Shown here: positions 23,637-35,290 of the stretch, piece after piece
How the letters are laid out: each line of letters opens with the position of its first letter
Numbering within the stretch: position 1 is the first letter of the stretch
Origin: Diorhabda sublineata
Lineage: Eukaryota > Arthropoda > Insecta > Coleoptera > Chrysomelidae
NCBI RefSeq assembly: GCF_026230105.1
Contig: NC_079476.1
Coordinates: 28,138,559 to 28,202,558 of the forward strand
Direction of reading: 5' to 3'
DNA length: 64,000 nucleotides
Translations under genes and position numbers: made by a program
The notes under the pieces: model-generated
Told to the model about the DNA's origin: nothing
Databases searched by the model: none
Seen by the model: the letters and a program-made list of their open reading frames with translations, nothing else

Positions 23637-24185
23637 TTACAATATAGAGCTATAAATTATAATTAAACTATTTAGGTCTTTTTTATCATTTATAGCTTTT
23701 TCGTTTCGTTTCATGATTCGTTAATGCAGTTCTATTTTGTTATCATATAGATGACCTCTCAATCTATTTTCTAAATACTGAGATGTCTGCCCTATATATA
23801 CTGCGTCACAATTAGTACAAGGCACTTGATATATAATATATAATCTTTTGTTTTTTGATGTTTTAGATTTTAATTTCGTGAAATATTTTGTTAATGTATT
23901 ATGTCCTTTATGACTTATTCTAATATTATATTTATTGAAATAATTCGATAATTGTTGGGAAAGTCCTTGTACATATAGTAAGGAAAAATGTTTTATGTTT
24001 TGATGTTTCGTTTCTGTTTTGTTTTTAAATCGATTGTAGTATCTGTTTATCCTTTTCTGGAATATGTTATTTGTCATTTTTTCCGGATAATTATTTTCTT
24101 TAAATGCAGTTTTTGCTTTTTGAATAGCTAAGCGTCTATATTCAGGATCTGATAGTTGGATAGATCTATCAGCAAAACTTATCAC
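23637..24185 (-). pseudogene. Penelope-like element: RT tail and GIY-YIG endonuclease, truncated
   Basis: The frame 24185 to 23721 encodes the linker after the reverse transcriptase (SDPEYRRLAIQKAKTAFKEN, then NNIFQKRINRYYN, and LYVQGLSQQLSNYFNKYNI). The start of the GIY-YIG nuclease follows at residues about 110-150: LYIIYQVPCTNCDAVYIGQT, then LENRLRGHL, including the CxxC pair that precedes the YIG in this group. After the stop, another frame gives ALTNHETK, and a frame ending at 23637 gives KAINDKKDLNSLIIIYSSIL, the normal C-terminus. Most of the catalytic half of the nuclease between them is lost. The RT proper (expected upstream, above 24185) is missing: a 5' truncation, as is usual for these retroelements. 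The nuclease would nick target DNA during insertion. Confidence 0.92.
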
Positions 24186-27100
24186 TAATCACACAAATTT
24201 AAGTTTAAATATATTGAGGACCAAGTTGATTTCGTATACTATTCTGTTCTTATGTATATATTTATAATGAAATATTCTCTTCATAACCTCAAAAATAAAT
24301 ATAATATCCGACCACGTACGAGAAAAAAACATGTATGGAATTCTTTTAACTTCAATTATTCTTCAGTAGACATGTGAGATTTTTGCAAATATTTCTGCAT
24401 ATACATGAATTTATTATTTCAAATTTAAATGAAGATATATCATTTCTAAAAATTCGATTCTGTTGATTTACACAACGGGATTATTGCAGTAATATATAGC
24501 ACAGTTAAAAAAATAAATTAAATCACTTTTTATTGCTTAAAATAATAACACAAGTTATTTTGAGACCTTATTAATCCAGTGGTGTATTGAGAAGTTTCAT
24601 TTAAAACTGGCACTGTTTCACAACATATTCTGAAAATAAATAGGGTACACAAATACCATGCCCCTGTATTTATAAATAATTTTTTATGTACTGTTAATGT
24701 TATTATCTAAAACAAAACAATTTATCTTTACATCAAAGTATTTGTTTCATCTGCTTTTTGTATATCATTAATTCCCTGGGGAATCAAAAATAGATAAATA
24801 AGGAAGCGCATGATACTTATTTAAATGACATAATGGTAGTTCCGAAAACAATTCATTTAGATCATGCAAGGATCTCATCGAATTATTTTAAGGGGGATTT
24901 TTAGTGTGACATTCTCAGAATAACAGCAGTATAAAATAGTATGGATCAAACATAATGATAATTTTGTATATTTTGTTCTTCTATGATGTTTCATCGATAT
25001 TTTTGATGAATTATTATATCGTAATCTTGCAAAATACCTTGTTCCTTGCGGTTCAACTTCAGTTGTTTAATATAATAACTTATTTGCTTGGTCTCCTCCA
25101 GAAAGATTATAACAGCAAAACTAACATTGTCCAAATGTTTGATAGAAATAGAAAGAATAGAGCTACGTTTATAAAAAATGGTTGGAGGTGCACGCTATCC
25201 AAAGTACAATCAGACTCTCTCTATAAGTGTATACGTTAACCGTTGTTACTAAGACATAACTGACTAAAGGTTCAATGATCATTTGGATTTAGATGCATTT
25301 GCCTATTTTTTCAAAGTTACATAGCCTTCATTCAATCGTCTAATACTTGATAAGACGGGTTCACCTTTGTTGAAGCCTTAAATGAGGATTTCTTCAATAT
25401 AAAAAACTTCTTCAACATAATTCGGTTCATTTTAGTACTTTAAATATAATTTTTGGTAGAAGTTGTATTGTAATTACCCTCACTTTCTAGTAACTTATCG
25501 TTTGAACAGGTAATAATAATTTACATCTTAATCTTAGTTGGTAGGTATAGTTTTAAAGAAGAATAAAATAGTGACTAAAAAAGGTTCATATGTACAGATA
25601 TCACTTAAGCTAGTTTATTGGGATATCTAAGCCTCGGATCAAAATTATCGAAAGAAATATCAAACTGCATCATAGTATCAGGCTAAGATGCAGTAATAAT
25701 TGCGATAATTTCGTCAACGACATTCAACAAACTGTACTGATATTTTCTATTCACTGGAACTTTGTAGTGTGTTATAAAATTTTTCCGAACAATTATTACT
25801 GTCCATGTGTTATTACTATTGATAATTGCACTGTACAAACCGAGAAGTGTAGCGCAAGCTTATATTATTGACAAGGACCGAATAGACTATTTGAATGAAA
25901 GATTCATGAAAAAAGTCAAGCCGTAACATGCGAGCGAGTTTTTTTACCATGTATTTATTCTGACAATCAGGAAAATGGTAATAAAATCAGTAATACCGGT
26001 TGAACTCTCGAATATCAAGACACTAATGCTTTTTATTCGAGAGGAAGAGAAACAGCGTATACTTTTGATTAAAAGAAAATCGGAATAGTAAACATCTGTC
26101 AAGTTCAAGAATAAGTGCCCGCTTATTGACTGCATGACCCACCATATGTATGACTTCAAAGTAAAATTTGGTTATTTACAATGACTGTATTCTTCATTGT
26201 AATTCTATTGACTGCTAACCATTCTAATTTTATTGTTTCATAAAATATTTTTTTCTAAATTTTTTGATTCGTTTGTGCAAGTACCGCCGAAAATATAGTC
26301 AAATAGATGCAATAATAAGGACTAGCTTCTACTTATAAAGATTTTTTGTGATAATTACCGCTAACACTTCAATTTAAAATCTTCTCAGTGAAAACCAACT
26401 TATTAATTTATCTTTTTCACATTCATTTTCATTTATACAATTTAACATAAAACCATGAACTACTTAACTTAACTAAATATTCATTCAGTTTTCTGTAAAA
26501 TTCGTACACATCAATTTTAGAAATTACGCTAATGAAATCCCACCTTTTGTTTCCTTTATAGCAGAACAGAATTTTGTATATAATAATGTATTCGTTTATA
26601 AACATTACCTACTTATAAATATCTCATTTTTCTTAAGTATACTTGATTATTTTGATAGAATGCAGTGTACTTTCATTCCTAAAAATTGATAGTCGATAGA
26701 GGTAAAATTCGAAATTGTGGTTTGAATGTAGTTTGAGTAGTTGGCTAGTAGATACATTGAAAAATCCCATTGCAATAAACAATTATCTGTGATACGGTTG
26801 CACTTCGTATTTTTCAACGAGAATGTTGGAAACTACTATTTACTGTTTGTGGTATGTGTAACGGTTGGCACACGTTAGTATTCGTGACACTTAATAGGAA
26901 TTTGTACTATTAATTTCGAGTACAGGTGAGTAAATATTCAATAATAATTTTTCATATTAAATCAGATTTGCTGATTTCGCGCACCATCTCTCTTTTTGAG
27001 TTAGTCAACAGGAGAAACTATTCAATTATAGCTATCATTTTCAATTATAACTATAATATCGTTATTTTTTAAATACACTATTAACTTTTACTCAACCTGT

Positions 27101-27516
27101 TGTTTGATAATACAGTTAACCTACAGAAACCTGATGTTTCTATAACAAATGCATAATTATTGTTGACCCAACATAACAAGACTAAGTAGATATGAGACCA
27201 ACTGATATGTTTGTTTCCAATAAGTTTTTGCTGCTTTAAAAAAAGCCTTCGAGGCTTCCTTATCATTCTAATCAGATCATCACTGCGATCAATTTTATTC
27301 TATTCTGAATTACAATGAATTTATTAAAACTAAGGAGGGTCTTACTCAGAAGTTTCATAAATTGTATTATAAAATAAATTAAGACTAATGTTTACGAATA
27401 TACGATTTGCTCTCATTTATTTCATTATTTCGAAAGTAGGAAGATGCATCAACGATTTACTTGGCATAACCATAACCATAGGTTTATTTTAGAGACTGAA
27501 AGTAAATAGTTTACCT

Positions 27517-27575
27517 CTGAAGACGATAAATTGGTTATTGAAACGCGCGTCAGATAATGTAATTACGACTGTTCC
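27517..27575 (+). repeat. Copy 2 of the dispersed repeat (CGCGTC family)
   Basis: Reads CTGAAGACGATAAATTGG then TTATTGAAACGCGCGTCAG. GATAA and TTATT can pair, followed directly by GAAA and a GC-rich tract ending GTC, a layout like a hammerhead core. Similarity to copies 1 and 3 fades after about 25 bases downstream, so this copy is truncated. Confidence 0.6.
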
Positions 27576-27929
27576 AAAAGTTCCAACTTTACCATATTTT
27601 GAAATCTCGAATAGTTTTAGTGTTACTTTCGCATAGGTCCGAAGCGTTTTGAGGAATTGTAATATGTAAGATATTATTATATACATTTTCGTTTATCTGG
27701 TACAGAATTCTCCTTACTTTTTGATGTGAGCTTTCCCGCGTGACCTCTAGGGTTAGCCCTAAATATTTTTCTACATAAGCCTGTGTTATTTATTCGTAAT
27801 CTGTTTTGACTAGTACTGCTCCTCTTTATTTGTGAAATTGACGTGTAACGATTTATTCTTGTTCTAGGTTATTCTCTACTGTTTAGTTAAGTATTTTTTT
27901 TTATTTATTATCACTTACTTCAGGCCAGG

Positions 27930-28079
27930 ATGACTACGTTGTCCGAAATGTGGCAAAAGTATCGTTTTCTAATTGAACACTGCTATGCAACAGGTGAAGG
28001 ACCGGTCCGAGCACACTACCTAGTGAAATACGTTAGTTTCCTTGAGGAGACTCCCGCGTCTAGCATACTAGTTATATAA
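27930..28079 (+). CDS. Small GC-richer open frame, 49 codons, unknown
   Basis: ATG at 27930, stop at 28077-28079. It starts MTTLSEMWQKYRFLIEHC, then has GEGPVRAHYLVKYVSFL, and ends ASSILVI. Codon content is markedly less AT-biased than the surrounding 3 kb, and the bases just before the ATG (CAGGCCAGG) include an AG that could be a splice acceptor after a T-rich tract. No signal peptide or transmembrane segment is seen. I do not recognise it. It could be a host exon, a transposon fragment or chance. Confidence 0.25.
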   Translation: MTTLSEMWQKYRFLIEHCYATGEGPVRAHYLVKYVSFLEETPASSILVI

Positions 28080-28234
28080 AAATTACAATTTATTCATTCT
28101 TATGCCACATGTATTAATACTTAAAAATCTTTTATTAATTAATCATGAACTTAAGCAATGTAGGTATAAGAGTTGCTAAATTAAACGTTAACATTTCATT
28201 AGAAATAAATAGTCACTCATTTGATTTTTCAAAA

Positions 28235-28740
28235 CATCAAATAAGCGTAGAGTACTGCTACACGTACACTTCTATAGTATATGCAGAAATATCTTGAGTA
28301 TGTATATGTTGTTTCAATTGTTCCAATTCACTTTCCGAAAAATTTGGTAACTTTATAAGCGAATGAAAGTAATGTGATGGAGTTTCATCTTGTTGAACGT
28401 GCATAAGATCTTGCAAAATTATGTAATCAGCCGTAACAAAAAATGTATAGTCAAGGATATCAACCAAAATGTTTACTACCTGTGTATGACCTTCATTAAA
28501 AATTCACAATTGCGAATTCTCTTACTCGCAAACGTACACTCATCAGTGAAGTTAATTGGAACAAAAATAGGAAAACGGTCGGTCATTGTTCTAAAAAGTC
28601 CAGCCTTTTTGTTGAAATCGTTTTCAAAAATTGCTCTGATTCATCCCAAACATAGAGATTCTTCCAATTTCTTTGTAGTTAATTTAGTATTAATAAATCA
28701 TCAAGAGAAACTGTTCATTTGCGCCGCATTCGCCAACTAG
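28235..28740 (-). pseudogene. IS630/Tc1-type transposase relic
   Basis: Read on the minus strand, the frame near 28556 gives INFTDECTFASK, the block that holds the first catalytic aspartate of this family (codon complement 28542-28544). After a gap, the frame 28467-28258 gives LMHVQQDETPSHYFHS, the decayed QQDGAPPHY block with the second aspartate. A shifted frame then gives FGKWIGTIET, the RWIGR-GTIEWPPRSPD region that leads to the third acidic residue. Stops, shifts and a deletion of about 50 codons break it. No inverted ends were found. The plus-strand frame of 116 codons at 28390-28740 is its shadow. Confidence 0.72.
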
Positions 28741-30555
28741 ATAAATAGTTATGGTGGCGAATCCATCTAGGGTTCTGAACTTTAATTACAAAAATAACTC
28801 AACCTAGGGCCATCTGTTTAAAAAGTCTATAAAATAGGTGGTTTGTGGTCTAACCACCTCAGTTTTTCAACTTAAACTTCCTTATAGAAGAACTATTGCT
28901 TGAGCTGCGCTCTCTTTAATTTACTGTAATGAGTTTTTTTCGATTTAATTCGTTTTAATATTTCTTGGTGACAATTTAAGTGAATGTCAAAACAGAAATA
29001 TTTCATTAAATTGTTCCAAAATAGAAATGGAAGTCACATTAACAATTAAATAAAATTAACTTTATAAAATTGCCTTTTAAATGTTATTAAAATAGCGTAG
29101 GCTAAATTTAGAATAGTATTATCATTCAATCAATATTGCAAAAAACCTATCAAAAATAAAAGCAATTTTTTTGACAACTATAGTAATACCAAGGTACAAT
29201 ATTGATTATAATGAATGTTACTATAAGTATTAAATGGAATTCATCAATATCAACTTGCTGTTTACTCATTAAATTTCTTAAAATAATTTTCTTCTAATAA
29301 AATGAATCAATAAAACAGAAAATTAATTCAACTCGATAGAGATCTCTACCTTCTTCGTACTTATATAGCTAGTTTCCTGTTTTTTCCATTCAAAGTGAGA
29401 TTTTTTCCATTTCTTCTTATTTCTTACATCAAATGAAATATGATAACTTGTCGAAGTAAGATCGTTTAATGTATACAAATGTGTAGGCGAATCTTGCCAA
29501 CCCCTGCATATATTCATCAAAATTTAATACTAAAAATAACTTGAACTGATCTTTAAAATATAAACAAATGTTACAGCATCCTAGAAAACGTGTTGATATT
29601 ATGCAAAAAGAAATAATCAATAAATAAACCAAATTTTCATAAATATGTCGACACGGCAGTTATTATTTTTCAATTACCCATAATAATTTCTGAAATATAG
29701 GTAAGTTGTTTGGGCTGAATTATTTACGCTGTTGAACCAAGTTATTAAACGAGTCTGACGTCCAACCTGCTGAGTCCGTAAACATAAAAATTTTTAAATA
29801 GATCAATTTCATTTCGGAAATAGATCAAAACTAACTTGATGGATTGAACTTAAAAAAATAATTATATAACGTAAGAACACACACTATCACTTGAGGTTTT
29901 CATATTCTTATAATATTCTTAAATATGTTTTGGATTAAACTACGTTCTAGATAAAGAGTTATATATGGATCAGATTTCTAAAATGTTCAAACGCAACGTC
30001 CCTCAAAGTCCTAGTCTTTACAATATTTTAGAGATGATGGTTCATTTAGATATTACGAATAAATGATTACTTATTAGAAACCTAAGCTAGGAATGATAAT
30101 AAATGACATTAACATATACATCCAAACAATTTGTTTCTCACATGTCAATGATGAAAAGTTAGTTAAGAAAAAAGTGTTTACAATTTTGTTGTAACAAACA
30201 ATCTTCATAAGCTGATCTAATATCTACTTTGCACGTTATCAAGCCCTTAATCGTGAATTCCATCATCAACCCGTATCAATAACTAGTGCAGATAAGCAAA
30301 AGATATCCACACGTCAACAATGATTATCTCAAACATCACAACGGCGTGATTGATAAAAACTCTGGGCATCAATATAAACCAGAAATTGTCACCTTTTTAT
30401 ATGACAAAAGGTGAAGTTGGTACACTCGATCAACAAAACAATTATTGAAGTATTAAACGTCAAAAGTTTTGGAAAATCATTGCTTTAACCTTATTAGATG
30501 AGCCTCCATAATTCGATGCTATGGGGTTTAAATCAACGATTCAAAGAACAATAAA
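28741..30555. other. AT-rich stretch, no gene seen
   Basis: No recognised coding sequence or structured repeat. Short minus-strand frames near 29323-29632 overlap one another and look like chance. Confidence 0.5.
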
Positions 30556-30559
30556 ATTC

Positions 30560-31250
30560 CTTCCATTCCAATACAGACCTCCATGTGATACCCGATACAG
30601 GTAGTTATTCTTAAAACTTGCAATAAAAGGTTTCTTCCATGCAGATTGCTAGCGCTCAACTCATACTAATAAAAAAGGCAAACAAGATATTCCCATCAAC
30701 TAGCGCCCGGTTGCTTCAGTTCCAGCCATTTCCAAGGTCATGGAGAAAGTGGTTAACCAGCAAAACTTGAGATCTTGAATCTCCTAATACCATCAGCGAA
30801 CATCAATACGGCTTTCACAAGCATAGATCAACGGGGAATTTCCTGGCCTATGTCACCAACTTTTGGACTGAAGTAATAGAAAAATATGGAGAATCCAAAG
30901 CAATTGCACTCGACATATCGAAGGCTTTTGACAGAGTTTGGCATGCCAACCTTCTTGATAAATTAACATAGTACGGTTTGTAGTCCTCACTCATCCACTA
31001 GCTCGACTCATTACAGAAGATAGCAATTTGACTTGCGATCCAGTGTTGGTCAGAAACTTGGACAGCTTAGAGCTTAGAAGAATTATCTATCACTTGACTC
31101 TATAGATCAGTTTTTCCAAGACCTACTCGACAGGCAGATGTGACTCATGAACACCGAGTTCGCCCTTCGCCCAGAACATCACTTTATTGCGAGTCCAAGT
31201 TTCCACACGGCATGCGTCACTAGAATTACTCGAGTTTCTCAAGGTTAATC
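30560..31250 (+). pseudogene. LINE reverse transcriptase relic
   Basis: In order: a KKGKQDIPIN block and RPVASVPAISKVMEKVVNQQ near 30700; SEHQYGFHKHRSTGNFLAYV; VIEKYGESKAIALDISKAFD and RVWHANLLDKL near 30900. This is the fingers and palm of a non-LTR reverse transcriptase, including the first catalytic aspartate (DISKAFDRVWH). The YADD box and the segment after it are deleted. From 31050 the sequence reads a decayed C-terminus with NLDSLELRRIIYHLTL and HRVRPSPRTS. Stops interrupt both parts. The group looks related to Jockey/CR1-like LINEs with the KHRSTGD motif, but the clade is not certain. Confidence 0.9.
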
Positions 31251-31584
31251 CTCTTGAGCTTGCTTTTTTACTTAAAAAATTAGATGAACACCTGAAAAGA
31301 ATATCAATAGTTCAAAATGTATCCTTGAAAGAAAAAAAAAGCCGTCAACAAGCTGCAAATATTTGTTGAATATGTCCACTGCCTCGGAAAAACAGTTTGG
31401 GAGGGTAAAGATAACAATAAATCATCATAAAATACACACACTCATATTTCTTTGAACATGGAAGAGTACTTCAAGATTGTGCCTTATAGCGTCGTCACAA
31501 GTTTATTCTATCCATAATTTCGTTCCATATATGTTGCATATATCAAGCTTTTAAGATATCCCTAATAATATGAATCCATTTCAT

Positions 31585-32035
31585 TTAATTCAGGAATTTG
31601 GTGGCCATGAAAATGGTCCTGTTCCACCCATGACATGTGATATTCATCTAAACATTCGCAGGGACATTTGGTTCACGATGAAGCCCTTCTCCACTTCCTT
31701 TCATGAATGATGTGAAAAATGATTTCAATAACATTTTTCCTAATTGATGAATTGGGCGGGGAGGTCCATTTGCGTGGCCACCACGTTCCATGAATTAAGT
31801 ACAATATTTTCATTTTTTTGAGGATGTTTCGAAAGCTTGGTATATACAACACAGGTAAACGAAAGAGATAAAATAAACTTGGAATGCTCTTCTAAGATCA
31901 AAGTAATATACTCCGCAGACTCCCGAAAGGGTGTAGAAGTGCAAGGCGTCCACTTCGAACATTTCATATGGTTTATATGATTTTTTTCTGTTTTTAGTTG
32001 CAGTCTAACCAACTAAATTTTTCTGCAATTCAATT
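31585..32035 (+). pseudogene. IS630/Tc1-type transposase C-terminal relic
   Basis: A decayed HDGAPPHF-like block lies near 31660 (HLVHDEALLHFL in one frame). It is followed by a frame with NDFNNIFPN, two stops, and IGRGGPFAWPPRS near 31755-31790, the motif before the third catalytic acidic residue. After a deletion of the DLTPLDFFLWG segment, the frame reads VYTTQVNERDKINLECSSKI and GVEVQGVHFEHF, the usual C-terminal end of these proteins. The minus-strand frame 31740-32012 is a shadow. It is a different copy from the relics at 28.2 and 51.5 kb. Confidence 0.65.
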
Positions 32036-34494
32036 TTTTTCCTCATTTAAGTAACACGATGTTCGACAGATCAATTAGAAATGTGTGATTGTGTTTTGAT
32101 TCCTCCTGGAAGTATTTTCAATAAATAATTACAATTTATGATAATTTTGTTCAGAACTTCTCTTTATGACGAACTGTTTCCTTGGTATGTACAACGAAAT
32201 AAAAATCTACATAACTCCTAAGTCATAAATTTCATCAAGTTAAGCAAAGAGTATCTCTTTTCTGAAAAATCGATTGAAAAATTCATTTTTGCTATCTTTG
32301 TCCCTGTAAAAGTTACGGACCATTTGGCATGAGCCGCCCCTGGCTTTCTGATTGTAGTGTAGGATTATTTATTCCGTTAACCATAACACATGGATCTATG
32401 TAATCATCCATTGAAATTCATAATGTTCGAATGTATAATTAAGAAAATACACTTAAATATAAGTTCTGATATCTAAACTTGAAATGCCTAAAACTCGGAA
32501 ATGACGGGCTGTATGAGAAATTGTTGTCACAGTCACAGCATTATCTTCACGTCATTTACTCACTTTAGAATTTTTTGCATCAAGTCCCGGCCATCCTGTA
32601 TAAGGTCATCTCGAGTTAACTGAATTATTTGAGACATATTGATTTCTTGTAGTTTCTTGGACATGATTATTCAGTAGGAGTAGTTATTGCCTTAAAAAAT
32701 TTATTAAATGAAAAGGAAAAGTATATGCCGAAGAATGTAACAAGCCTAGTGGAATGTTAGAATAATCGGTAGTGTTTATTCCCGCCTAAACATCGACACA
32801 ACATGGATTTATTCAAGGTATAAATACTTCTAAGTAATAAAGGTATTTTCAGAGAAAACAGTGACAAAGCCCACGTAGTACAAACAACAATAAATAAACT
32901 GAGTATTTGATACTATTTACACGAACCTCTTGAACCTAAATTAGGAATGATGCTTATTTTCGTCCTTAAGAAATAATTTGTGAAGGAGTTCAACAAACAA
33001 ATTCTAGAGAAAACGTCTTGGACACTCGGCCTGGAAATTTCATAATTTCTATATCATCGCCGATGTTTTCAATAAGAAGTGCTTCCACTGATTAATATAA
33101 TTAGCTAGTCATTTTACTTGGATTCCAATGTTCTTCCAATTCCGCCATTGCTGCACATTCATGATTTGAATAGTAGCAGCATTTTCAAGAGTAATTGATC
33201 AATCATTATAAATACCGGTGAACTGTGGAATACTCTGAATATTAACGCGTAACGAGAGAAGAAAAAGGCAAAATTTATAAGCAAATAAAAGTGGAGTAAA
33301 AAAGTTTATTTTTAACAAATTCTACATACTGTTTTTCCTACAAACACGGTTGAATTGTACTTTCGAGAATATCAGCTTTTGTTTTGTAGAAATACTTTTC
33401 TCCGTCTGAAGTGGGAAAAGTTTTCGCTACGAAATTTAGCGTCTTGGTATAAACAACAATTTCACTAGCAGAGCAGAATAAATTTTAACAGTTATCAGAA
33501 AACGTAACCAAAACACTTTATTATAATATCAAACATCACCCACATAAATTAAATTCCATTTCTACTAGTTTAATGTTTGCTGTTTCACATTTAATAACAT
33601 TTACACCTTCATAAAATGAGCTTATCACTGTTTACAATACGCACTGTGGGTATCATAGAATAAATAACTGAAATATTCCATGTTCCAAATATAATATTAA
33701 ATAACAAGGATATAACTTCGTCATAGTGTATTAACAAAGCGTAAATAATAATAGTTTACCAAATTAAGCAGAGCGCCCACTGAATCGGAACATCACAGTC
33801 ATCACGTCCGGCATATCGACAGTTCACGTCCATCGATTCAGTGTTTTAGACCCGCATATACGTGATCGACGATCTAACTGCAGAAATAAACATTATAGAA
33901 TAGTCTTGAACAAATACTGGGAAGCAAAAATACGAGACCAATTTAACTCAATGGACATATCAATGATTTCTGCCGTGCAACAACAAATCAATTGATTGAC
34001 CATTATTTGTTACGTGAGAAAACAAATGGAGAGATCAAGGAAAAGTTACGTGAATATTATCGTCAGAATTATTCTCCATATGAGGAATCATTTGAGGGTT
34101 TTTGTTTTCAAAAGTAACCATCAGAAGGTTCGAGACAGTAATTTTTTGTTGCTACGCCTGAAATCAGAATAACCATTATTGTTGAAAAGATGAAAAGCAG
34201 CTTGACATTGGCAACAATATGTACTAATTTGATAATAATAAATTAGAATTAGAAATCAGTACGAGAGATAAAGGCACTCAGAAACTGCTTGGTGAAGATG
34301 ATATAGAAGTACTTACAAACCTGTCTAATAATGTTTATGTATCTGGCATTATTCTATCAGATGGTTTGAAGTACTCTTTTGTAGACATTCTGAAACAATA
34401 TGAGGCAACAAAAAACAGTGAGAACTATTAGCCTTTTTAACTTCTTATTGAAAACATTTCTGACCATAATGTACAGTACAGTAAATCAAAAAGA
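32036..34494. other. Mostly AT-rich stretch, no gene recognised
   Basis: A word CCCGGCCATCCTGTATAA near 32587 resembles the outer end of IS630/mariner-type inverted repeats and may belong to the relic just upstream. Around 34230-34430 a frame with LGEDDIEVLTNLSNN runs 60 codons just before the LINE and may be part of it, but is not recognised. Otherwise nothing is seen. Confidence 0.45.
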
Positions 34495-35290
34495 AATGAA
34501 CCGCGACGTTTATATACATGCTGTCGATTTTGAGAGATAGTTTGATATAGTAAGACATGATAAGATGCTAGAAATTCTGGAAGTCACCTATAGATGTTAA
34601 AGATTCTCACGTTATTGCTAATCTCTACTTTCGCTTAGATTACCGGATTACAAGCTCCCCTGAGGTTGGAATAAGAATCGTTGTGAGATGAGGGTGCAAA
34701 CACCTTGGTTAATAGGAAACTTGTTATCAAAATATGCTACACTGATAATACTTTTTCAATAGCCAGCTCGTTTGCATCACAAAGAAAAATCATGGTTAAT
34801 AACGTACAAATAGACCAAAGCGAGAGGAATATTTGTAAAACTTGAAAAATAATGTTTCGCAGCCGCGATCTTAACCTACATCTCCTTATCAGTATGGCAC
34901 GATGTTATATTTTGATTGTGCTCTCTCATGGTGCAGAGGCGTGGAGACTCACAGAAAATATGCTCAAACTTTTGAAAACGTTTGAGATGTGGATCTATTT
35001 TAAAGATAAGTTGGGTTGACTGAGGCTATTGAGCTCATGAGCAAAACTTCAGAAATAGTCAACTGCTTAAATAGTATATCACAATAATTTAGTCATGTGA
35101 AGTGCAACCTTTATAGTACGATTTTCTTCACTTGGTAACACAAGGCAAATTAATGGGTAGGAGAAATATAGATTGGTTCACAGCATCTTTGTTGAAAAAT
35201 CATTGGAAAATCAACAACTCAGCTTATCCGCGCTGCAGTAAATAAAGTAATGATAGTTAATATGACTACCAGCATGGAAGCCAACAATAA
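34495..35290 (+). pseudogene. LINE reverse transcriptase 3' part, decayed
   Basis: Blocks in order: VYIHAVDF and FDIVRHDKMLEILE (the first catalytic aspartate region, near 34510-34575); VIANLYFRLDY with SSPEVGIRIVVR, the RRGVRQGC region in which the Arg-Gln-Gly-Cys is broken; a YTDDTLS-like frame near 34735 where the YADD box is degraded; and KIMFRSRDLNLHLLISMARC with ILIVLSHGAEAW near 34850-34945. The C-terminus follows with LVTQGKLMGRRN and IRAAVNKVMIVNM at about 35220-35270. This C-terminal pattern is typical of a widespread insect and arthropod LINE group whose endonuclease lies upstream. The upstream half is missing, and many stops are present. Confidence 0.85.

Larger units (their letters stand above)
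24186..28230. other. AT-rich stretch, no gene recognised
   Basis: Short frames such as 24955-25239 (plus, 94 codons, hydrophobic N-terminus) and 25944-26159 (minus) resemble nothing known. Contains copy 2 of the CGCGTC repeat family and one GC-richer small frame, both listed separately. Confidence 0.5.

Noticed and set aside
24955..25239. 94-codon plus-strand frame with a hydrophobic start
   Set aside because: AT-driven composition (Ile, Leu, Phe, Tyr) and no motif. A membrane-like N-terminus is expected by chance here.
28390..28740. 116-codon plus-strand frame
   Set aside because: It is antisense to the IS630-type transposase blocks, which match on the minus strand.
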